This document shows, piece by piece, positions 19,906 through 29,300 of a stretch of DNA of 64,000 nt. Position 1 is the first letter of the stretch. Every line of letters starts with the position of its first letter. The DNA lies in NCBI GenBank assembly GCA_949987565.1, contig OX465117.1:5332621-5396620 (forward strand), read 5' to 3'. Source of the DNA: Luidia sarsii. Lineage: Eukaryota > Echinodermata > Asteroidea > Paxillosida > Luidiidae. The position numbers and the translations under genes are program-made. Below the pieces are notes generated by a model. It was not told where the DNA came from. It was given only the letters and a program-made list of their open reading frames with translations, and searched no databases.

Positions 19906-22349
19906 ATGTACACTAATGAACATACACACCCATGTTTACGATTTTAACCTAGCAGGACCTTACTCAATGGCAGAATTTGTCAAAGGTCCTGCTAGCTAGG
20001 ATCGAAACGCAATGAAATGAAAATTTGCAATTTGGTAATTTTAGTCAGTATAAGCAGTGTAAAAGTTTCATTTGTTTTTACATGTACATTTGTGGAGTGA
20101 AAAATGAAAATACTACAAACTGAATACGCACGTATCAATACGATTAACAGTTCACTATCTGCCATGTACTTGTACTGAGTTGTAGATGACTAGATGTTTT
20201 ATAAATATAGTCATTTGTCTTTAACTAGTTTAACTATTTCTTTATAATTATAAATACAAAGGGAATTTAGTATTTTACTGTTAAAATGCTGCAGCAAGTG
20301 TACATGATTTGGAAAACATAATACTACACTGTAACTTACACCTGTAAGTGCAAGTACATACGTACATGTATGATGTATATGTACGTGTCTTTCCCGAGTT
20401 CCTCGATGGTGTAACGACACCCAAGTTCAAATAATTATAAAGCCATTATTTTACTTTCTGTAGACGTTTGTGTAGTGTTTAGTGTTTAGTCTGGTGGTCA
20501 TGGTTCCGCCATGATCCCTTAATTGTCCCACAACACAATTGTTGGAGTGAGATTCGATTACAAACTCCTTCCTGATTTGAAACACACACCCAGTCCCACG
20601 TTCAAGCACAAGTATCTACCTCCATGGAAAAGACTGCTGGATAGCAGCTAGATGACCCACATACATACATAACGCTGCGTGTGTGTTTCGCAATGTCCCC
20701 GACTGACGCAGCCATATAAAAAAAATACCCCATCCCAATGACCAGAAAATACCCAGCGACATACCTCGAATGTCCAGCCGAAATTTCCCCCACGGGAAGG
20801 TCGGATTGCTGGTCGATCGAGCGTCCGGATTGAGGGAATCGTCCGGTCGTAAACTCCGTCCCCCGACGACAGTTAACTAAAGGATAGGCACGGGAAATCC
20901 CCTACGATCGCTATGGCGGTGGAACATACATCATGTTAGTTGAGCACTCTTCGTATGGCGCCCACTGCATTAGCCCAATGCGGTTTGCGTTAGTCCAGCA
21001 TAAGGGAATGCCCCTACCGCGCCATATGTACCGTATAATGCACAATGTACAGTGTACCATGGAGGCAAATTATTACCTCACAGCACTACATGTAGCCTGT
21101 CCCCCAGATCGTTAATGAGATGCACAACACTAGTGTCCCTTATGTAAATGAGACCTTGCCAAGGCCACACTCCCAGCCACGATTATTCGATCCGTCGTGC
21201 GAGCGTTGACAGGCTTCGGCCGTTTCCCTGCCCCGCGTTTAATTTTCCGTTGGGCCGAAAAAAAGGGCGACTTTGGCGGACCTTCGTGTTTGGCCCTGAA
21301 GGACAAACAGTATGCCAACGCAGCTAGGTGATTCCCCATGCACGCAGCGCGATATGCGCATGCGCGGAATGGCGCCTGGTACCCGACACGCCCTCTCCGT
21401 CCCCGTGCATATGCACGGGAATGTCGTAGCGGGTTGCCAGCGGAGTGACGCAAAGTCGCCTTTGCATGTGAAATGAAGGGGATTTTTTTTTATCAAGTCA
21501 CGATTTGTCCGCTGAACCAGACGACTGTTTCATGCCCTATCGCCGGTTCACTGTGAAAAGCCTGAGAATGCGTCATGTATTATTTCTAAGAATCCAAAGA
21601 ATTTGGCGAAGGCAATGTGTCTTTTGTTGCGCGGTTTAAACGTATATAGTTCGGAACCGTAACTGTACCTTCGCGATCGTGATCAAGCTTAATCAAAATC
21701 AAAGAATGAAATGCATATAATGGCAGCTATATAGGTTTCCGGACCGAACGATAAATAAAGTCGCCTCAAGCATGAACCTTATGCATAATAATTATTATAT
21801 AAATGTGACAGTATCAGTGATAGTATTAATGTTTGGCTGGTCAGTGGGTATAGTTACTAAAAATGGCTAAAAATACAATCGTGTTTCATGATACACATTC
21901 ACTGGTACGTATGCATATATATAGGGCCTATTAGTGATAATAGTGACTCGCTCGCTGCATGGATATATTATGGTGGCGTGAGGTTGATTTATGCTCGGGC
22001 TCTATTAACCTCAAAGTTAACCTCAAAGCTGAGGGCACCTGCGCCCTGCCATGCTTTGCAGACAGCCGGACGCATCCGGGTTGCCAGATTCGGTATAACT
22101 TCGACTCATTCAGTCTGCAAAACAGGGCGGTTAGCGTTCTGTCGTGAGTGGGGCTTGGGTAACTGTAGGCCTCACTATAGTAATAGGGGCCTATCTGAGT
22201 TGTGGAAGATAGAGCCTGACTAGCGAGCTACTGCGACTGACTGAGCTGGGTGTAGATTGATGTCCGCAGTCCAAGTTGAAGCCCTGGCACCAACAGGAAT
22301 AAAAACTTCTACTCCGGCCATCTTTACCTTCCGTCGTTTGACTGAAAAC

Positions 22350-22545
22350 AAAGAGAGTTTAAAAGGCTGCACCCACTTTGCGTGTGATCCCCGAGCTGCT
22401 GTAGCGTACATGTTTACAATTATACTTGTTTGCATCTGAATCGGAAAGCGGGGGCGTGCCCGCGGGGGATCGCTTACGTTACGGGCGTCAATAGTTGACT
22501 GTTTCTGAATGGCGCCCCCACCCCGCCAAAGTCTGCCTGTTTTTC
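22350..22545 (+). mobile_element. SINE non-tRNA module, degraded
   Basis: Shares the blocks GTGTGATCCCCGAGC, GTTTGCATCTGAATCGGAAA and GGCGCCCCCACCCCG with the SINE copies at 53,213 and 63,230. No tRNA head is visible downstream. Confidence 0.55.
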
Positions 22546-23010
22546 TTTTTGGTTTGATATGTTTGAAATCAAAGTTTTTCACATTTGTTGTGTTAAATTC
22601 CAGTCAGGTTTCAGTGGCTCAAAGGTCAGGTGTAGGTTATCTATGCCCACAAGCCAGTCATGTGATTGTTGATTATTTTATGGAGTGCTTTATAGTCGTC
22701 TCGGCCGCCGCAAAATCATTGCCGTGCTTTGGTTCAACAGATAGCTCTTTGGGAAGGTTGAACTTTGGAACTCAAACGCCTATCGGAAACCAGCCGAATG
22801 AACATTGTTGAAGCTTAATGCCAATTAAAGGTGCTTTTTAGGGGGACACTATTTCAATACCAAAGGCACAACATCAATAGATAAGACTTAAGGCTTTGCA
22901 TGGTGGGTGAAACAAGAGTATAATAGAGGGTTTGCGGTGGCACCATGTACATGTATAAGCCGCCGTGTCCAAGGCATTCTCCCGATGACGACCAGAGCAA
23001 AACTGTGACC

Positions 23011-23386
23011 CGGTGTCATGCCAAATAGTGTCCCCTGCCAAATAGTGTCCACTCATTGGCATACTGATCGCTGATTGGTCAATACGTATGACATTCAACC
23101 ACCGTGGTTGGGGTATGGTTGCGCACTACACACGCATCGTGTATGGTTGCTGGCCTAACACACGCAACGTTGGGCACTTTGGTACCGTTAGACCCTAACT
23201 GTAACCGTAACGCTAACCCTAACCCAAACAACCCTAATCCTAACCCTAATCCTAATCCCAATCCTAATTCTATTCCAAACCCTAACCCTAACGACCCTAA
23301 TCCTAGTCCTAACGCTAACCAATCAGCGATCAGTATGCTAATGAGCGGACAGTATTTGGCAGGGACACTTTTTGGCAGGACACCTG
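23011..23386. mobile_element. Inverted-repeat element enclosing a telomere-like tract
   Basis: The arms are about 68 bp and near-identical. The left arm (23,011-23,079) contains TGCCAAATAGTGTCC and GCATACTGATCGCTGATTGG. The right arm (23,317-23,386) carries the inverse (CCAATCAGCGATCAGTATGC and GGACAGTATTTGGCA). The interior from about 23,190 to 23,318 is degenerate CCCTAA/CCTAAC repeat, including ACCCTAATCCTAACCCTAAT. No protein is encoded. Confidence 0.8.
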
Positions 23387-23621
23387 CACAGCTTAATGAG
23401 AAATAACCCCACTTTTGAGATTTCGAGGTTTTCTATTGATGTGAAAGAGTATACCATTAGCTTTCAAATGATATAAAAATTTAATAAATTTAATAATGCT
23501 TAATGCTAATGCTTAAAATTTCCGAAAATACAAAAAAAAAGGTGATTTGTAATCGAACAAAAATATGTCGGGAAAACAAATCAGATCTCGACAACCCAGA
23601 AACTGTTACTGACGCACGTTA

Positions 23622-23706
23622 AGGCCGCCGCACACGAGAGCTATCTGCTGAGCAAAAATCTCTCGAGGTTGTTAAAGCTCATCAGAACGTAGCTCTCGTG
23701 TGCGCT
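23622..23706. mobile_element. Short hairpin element
   Basis: Arms GCCGCACACGAGAGCTA and AGCTCTCGTGTGCGC, separated by about 50 bp. It sits between a partial GTGACCC-type element and a family B MITE fragment. Confidence 0.55.
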
Positions 23707-23711
23707 GAACT

Positions 23712-24020
23712 GAAAAGGTCAAAAGATTGCCTCAGTTTGTGTGTGTTAAACCATTACATATTCCAAAAAAAGCCATACTGCGAAGGTTTTAGCTAAAAAA
23801 TGGTAATCTGAGATTAAAAAGTAAAAAAACCCGTCACGGTTTACGCACCGTTCTGTAGTGTAGGCCTATAAGAAAAAAAAATATTACTCGCGAGTAATAA
23901 GCTATTATTTTGTCGATGTTTGAGTGAAGATTTCTCGAGAAGTACAGCATCCCAGACCGTAAGATTCCATCTTGAGCCTCGTGAGGATTCTATCATGGCC
24001 ATTGCCCATGGAAGTAGATT
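23712..24020 (+). mobile_element. MITE family B, truncated copy
   Basis: Contains GGTCAAAAGATTGCCTCAG, GCGAAGGTTTTAGCT, GAGTAATAAGCTATT and GTTTGAGTGAAGATTTCTCG in family B order. The outer termini are missing. Confidence 0.65.
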
Positions 24021-24693
24021 TATAGTGTGCTGCATCCTATACTCGCTCATAATGAAATCCAAACGCCCGTTGGATGCGTGAAATTAATCAATGTCGTCTA
24101 ACTGGCCTTGTGTAAAAGCGCTCGGCTAGCAACGAATAAAATTATGTGATTCGATCCCGGGGTAGTGCCGGTGTTTATCACAGTTTTTTGTCTCTTCTTG
24201 CCACGATCCCGCAGTATAAAGTGTTTAACAAACTGCCGCAAACACCAACGTCGCACGTGGCGCATCCAGATGGGTCGATCGGTGTGATGCTGGGACTGTC
24301 CTCATAATCTAAGTTTGCGTCTTCGTACATGAACACAGTGCTTTTGGTCGACTCGGCGGCCAAGGTCTACAAGGGCCGCTGTACTGTTTCCTCCCTCACA
24401 TGGCGCATGGGTCTAGGGCCTATATTATGGATGTGAACAGGGAAGGAAGTGCGGTGGACCGGTACCAGGGCCAGAAGAGCTCTATAATTATAGATCCGTG
24501 CACACGGGACGACCCTGGGGGTCCGGGGAGATCTGAAAGCTTGGTCTGACACCCCATAACTTCTTGTCTCTCAAACTTTGATTTTTGTATTATTCATCTT
24601 AGTACGAATATCTATAATGTATAATTGTTTCTTATCTTTTGATTTTTACTCCCCCCCCTTGCCCATCACAGCAGTAATTTGTTTTTGCACAAA

Positions 24694-24937
24694 TGTGACC
24701 CAGCACAGCATAATGAGGATAACCCCACTTTTGAGATTTTGAGGTTTTCTAATGATGTGAAAGAGTATACCATAAGCTTTCAAATGATATCAAAATATAA
24801 TATCCTCTAATACTTAATATTTCTGAAACAAAAGAAAAAGATTTGTAATCGAATTGTGAAGATTTTTTAACTTCAGGCGTTGTTTACTCAAAAATTGTTT
24901 TGGTGGGATATTCCTCATGTCGTTGTGCCGGGTCACA
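24694..24937. mobile_element. GTGACCC-terminus MITE (family E), copy 1
   Basis: Begins TGTGACCCAGCACA and ends TGTGCCGGGTCACA, with an inner inverted ATAATGAGG / CCTCATG. The body contains CCCCACTTTTGAGATTTTGA and CGTTGTTTACTC. It is 244 bp and non-coding. A second copy lies at 38,931-39,170, and a partial copy at about 23,395-23,620. Confidence 0.8.
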
Positions 24938-25837
24938 AATGTCTCTGGGACGCCTAATACTAGGCCCAGTTTTACAAGTCATTTTTGGAGCCATCACAAA
25001 AAAAATATGATGAGAACTGGTGAGATTTCAGGCTTATCAAGGTAAAGGTAGCAAGTGAAGTATAGTTTGTGATGGCACCGCCGAAGACTGTGCTAACGAC
25101 GGATAAGGTAGGCCTATATTAATTCCGTATAAAGCTGAGTCCCACGGTGTCCGTGCAAAGTATTCGTGAGGATTATTTTACACAAACAATTTTGACAAAA
25201 CGAGCATTATCTTCACATCCTGTTTTTTAGGCTTAGCATATTGAAGGTAGCAAGCGATAAGTAAAGTTTTTTTTAGCAAGTAAACTGTAGTTTCAGGATA
25301 AGAAATAAAAATAAAAATCTGCGAAGTCACGAAATAGTTTTCCCTTGTGACCTAGTATAATGCAGTGTGCAGTGTGCTGCATGCATATTACGTATTATGT
25401 ACACTGACTAGCTAGGATAGCTCCGCCGAACTGATAATCATAAAAGATGTAACCACATTTTTTTAAGAAGGAGTCTCTGGAGGCTAAACAACTAATAAGA
25501 TGTAAATATAATATTGTAAGCAATAATACAATTGCTTAAGACAACGGGGAGGGGGGGGGGGTTCATCAATGGTTCAGGTTTTCTGAAATCGGGAGATTTC
25601 GTGGGCCGCCGAAAGCGGGTAGCAAATTGGTTTGGGAAAATTCTGATTTTAATGTTGTGATTTTTTTCTATGGGTTCATTAGTAGGACTGAAATGACACT
25701 TTGTTAAAGGCCTCTGAGATAAGGGTTCAAAGTACAATTTCCAGTGCAGAACTACATTACTTCTGTATGTAAATTATTGGCCAAATAAAAGAAAAGTGCA
25801 TTTTCCCCGGCAAAATGGCGAAACATTAGGCCTATGT

Positions 25838-25910
25838 CGACATCGATATAAGTTGATGTCGACATCGATATAAGTTGATGTCGACATAATTAAGTTGATG
25901 TCGACATAAA
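25838..25910. repeat. Short tandem repeat containing TGTCGACA
   Basis: About three copies of a 22-bp unit GATGTCGACATCGATATAAG plus TT, the last shortened. Each unit contains the palindrome ATGTCGACAT. Confidence 0.85.
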
Positions 25911-26289
25911 ACAAATAATCTCGACAACACCACTACCAACAATAATGCATGTTAAACGCAGTCACTGATTGTTTTTCCCCTTGGTCCTTTTGTCAGCTAC
26001 AGTAAAAAGTGCTGGTACACACAAAAGCAGAGATCTGAGGTTCAAGTAATCGATCCACTCAAAGCTTTCTTTGCCATTATTTATTTTTTCAAAACCTCCC
26101 CAAATTCGATCAGAATTGCTTTGGCCTGAACGCGACAAGAGGGCGCCCTTCATTCTTTGCGCGGTGTGACCAACTCGCAATTGATTGGACTGAGCATGCG
26201 CACTTAAACTAAACACTTGTTTCCATAGCCCTGGACGCGAACGGGAGAGAGACCATTCCGGATCAACCCAATCGACCCCCTCCTTAAAT

Positions 26290-26350
26290 ATGCCGCCGAA
26301 AAAGAAGGGGAAAGGGAAAGGAAAGAAGGGGAAGAAGAAGAAAAAGAACG
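26290..26350 (+). CDS. DRC12: DRC12 exon 1
   Basis: ATG at 26,290 in context CTTAAATATGC; twenty codons, mostly Lys/Gly, then donor AACG|GTATGT. Phase 1 end. Confidence 0.9.
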
Positions 26351-29300
26351 GTATGTGTCCTCATTCGTAATGATCATAAAGAAATCCTAGATAGGTTTTA
26401 CGGTTCCTTACTAAATACTAGTAAAAAGTAATACTAAACTAGCACTACTCAACTAGCAGCATAACTTGTTCAACTTTACTATACTACTACTACTAGTACT
26501 TAACATTAACTTAAGTAGTACTAGTACTAGTACTCGTCACTAAGTTTGTCCATGGTTTGTCGATCAAATTCCCGTGCTCTTGTTTCTTTTCTGCTGCGCT
26601 GTGTCACTATTTTCCTTCATTTTCCGGTCCGCATCGACTATCCTCAACCAGCCTTATACTATCTTAGACATTACTGCATTATATTTCGTTCAACTTCATT
26701 CTCCCCCCCCCCCCCATCAAAAAATAAATGTTTTCAGTAAAATTTCACCACCCTTCTGTTTTGGGCTGCAGAAAATTGTTTGTCAATGAACATGATGGAA
26801 CGATTCGGTACTTATCAATATTATCAACCAAACCATATTTCATTTTTCAATTTCATCACATTTGTAATTTGGAAGCCCTTTTTTTGGAAATAAGCAAAGT
26901 TTAGGAAACCTCCTTTCCCGTTGAAACCTTGAAGTGTAAATTGGGAATCTTGTATTTTCAAGGAGGAAATAATGATGTTAATTGTTATAAAACTCAAACT
27001 CAAAGTAGCAAAGAAAAATAGACTGGAATGTGATTTGAATCTCAGATATCTGGCTTATACTTTTAGTGATTGTTAAGGGATCTACCACGTAAGCTATATA
27101 CGTAAGTAGTCCGAGTACCTTGGACGGCTTACAATCGCCCTTTTTCAAAATTTTGAAAAAGGGCGATTGTAAGGGTCCAAGTAAATTGGACTAATACGTA
27201 AGGTGTTTTTTTGTCACCTTCCCAAAAGTCAAGTTTCTTTGCAGGCGGTGCTAGTAAAATCTTATTGTTATGCACAAGATTGACCTGTTTTGGGTTAAGG
27301 GCCTGTCACATTTATTTGGACTATTTGCATGAATCAAGCAGAACCAGCCAGATTGAAGAATCTTCAAAATTGCCATCCGAATACTTGCTTCAAACCCGCT
27401 TCGAATGATGCTGCCCCATTCCTGATGGTGTATTACTATTAGCTCCATAATGCGACTCGAATGTCGTTGGAACACAGTGGGAGTATTTAGATTAATAATC
27501 AGTCTTCACTTCAAATATCCAGGCATTTTCAGTTCAACGCTGTTCTGGCTGAATCACTCCGTCTCTAGTGTGACTACCGGTTTTATATGCTGTGATCTGT
27601 TGCTAAACTAGTGCAATAATCAGATGGTTTTGTTGACTTTGTTTTATTTAGATGCCGAGCTGACGCTTGAGGACAAGTACAAGCGAACGCTGAGTGAAAT
27701 TGAGGCATTGAAAGACCATCTTTGTAAGTACAAAGAGCATGACCTTATCTTTAGTAAGAATTAAGGCTTTGCATGGTGGGTGAATCAATATAGGAAGGTT
27801 TGCTGTGACACCATGTATAAGGTCTCTTAAAGGAAGAGGTGTTGTTCTGAAAAGAACCTGAGTGGTAACTCATTGTTTCGACCAGTATGCTCTGGCCGTC
27901 ATCAGGTGCCAATGTGACCCTGGTTGTTGTCTCAGTGCCCCTGGACATTGCCTTAGTGCCCCTGGCCATTGCCGTGGTGCCCCTGGTCATTGCTGTGGTG
28001 CCCCTGGTCATTGCTGTGGTGCCCCTGGTCATTGCTGTGGTGCCCCTGGTCATTGCTGTGGTGCCCCTGGTCATTGCCTTGGTGCCCCTGGTCATTGCCT
28101 TGGTGCCCCTGGTCATTGCTGTGGTGCCCCTGGTCATTGCCTTGGTGCCCCTGGTCATTGCCGTGGTGCCCCTGGACATTGCCGTGGTGCCCCTGGTCAT
28201 TGCCTTGGTGCCCCTGGTCATTGCCTTGGTGCCCCTGGACATTGCCGTGGTGCCCCTGGTCATTGCCTTGGTGCCCCTGGTCATTGCCTTGCTGCCCCTG
28301 GTCAATGCCTTGCTGCCCCTGGTCAATGCCGTGGTGACCCTGGTCATTGCCGTGGTGCCCCTGGTCATTGCCGTGGCGCCCCTGGTCATTGCCTTGGTGC
28401 CCCTGGTCATTGCCTTGGTGCCCCTGGTCATTGCCGTGGTGCCCCTGGTCATTGCCGTGATGCCCCTGGTCATTGCCTTGATGCCCCCTGGTCATTGCTT
28501 TGGTGCCCCTGGTCATTGCCTTGCTGCCCCTGGTCAATGCCTTGTCAACTTCATGAAGAAGTATTTGCCTCAAAAGCATATGCACTCTTTCCAACTAGTT
28601 TTAGATTTTATGTGCCATAACTATGAAGCTGTATTGATCATATCCATGACCGGGTTGTTGATTTTTTGTTGTCGTTGCCGCAGCAACTCGGAAACAGTTT
28701 TCCAGGCGGGCTGAGTCTCACAGCGAGGAATGGAGGAGCAAGATGACGGTGGCTCAGGAGGAACTGGAGCAGCAGAGGATGGACCAGAGAGATGTCACCT
28801 CAGGTCAGACCTCTTCTGACTTGGAAGAGATCCAGTGGCTGACAGTCTACCACCAATAGGGATGGAAGCTTATGCCTTGCTTCAGACTTGTCACCCCCTC
28901 CCAGTTCCATTTGTCAGCCTTGGCTGGCAGTCTACCACCAATAGGGATGGAAGCTTATGCCTTACTTCAGACTTGTCACCCCCTCCCAGTTCCATTTGTC
29001 AGCCTTGGCTGGCAGTCTACCACCAATAACGGATGGAGGCTCATGCCTTGCTTCAGACTAGTCATTCCCTCCCAGTTCTATATGTCAGCCTTGGCTGGCA
29101 GTCTACCACCAATAGGGTTGGAGGCTTATGCCTTGCTTCAGACTAGTCTTATGCAGACTAGGCTTATGCCTTGCCTCAGACTAGTCCCCCCTCCCAGTTC
29201 TATTTGTCAGCCTTGGCAGGCAGTCTACCACCAATAGAGATGGAGGCTTATGCCTTGCCTCAGACTAGTCACCCCTCCCAGTTCTATTTGTCAGCCTTGG

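Larger units (their letters stand above)
17065..26289. other. Intergenic, no gene supported
   Basis: Region between the divergent BCL3-like (minus) and DRC12 (plus) genes. It may include 5' UTR exons of either gene. I found MITEs, SINEs, a telomere-like tract and TACATG-rich DNA, listed separately. No open frame here shows a recognisable domain together with convincing splice sites. Confidence 0.6.

Noticed and set aside
23190..23318. Chromosome end (telomere)
   Set aside because: The tract is short, degenerate and internal, and is flanked by inverted repeats with genes on both sides.
24178..24363. Minus-strand frame containing MYEDANLDYEDSPSITPIDP
   Set aside because: It looks somewhat protein-like, but there is no recognised domain, no clear splice partner and a poor acceptor. 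I cannot support it as an exon.
26160..26289. RFX X-box upstream of DRC12, as expected for a ciliary gene
   Set aside because: Only a partial match (GTTTCCATAGCC) is visible, not enough to call a site.
27751..28714. Several frames of more than 200 codons (VVPLVIA, RGTTAMT, GNDQGHH periods)
   Set aside because: All arise from the 21-bp minisatellite inside DRC12 intron 2, and the flanking supported exons use other frames.
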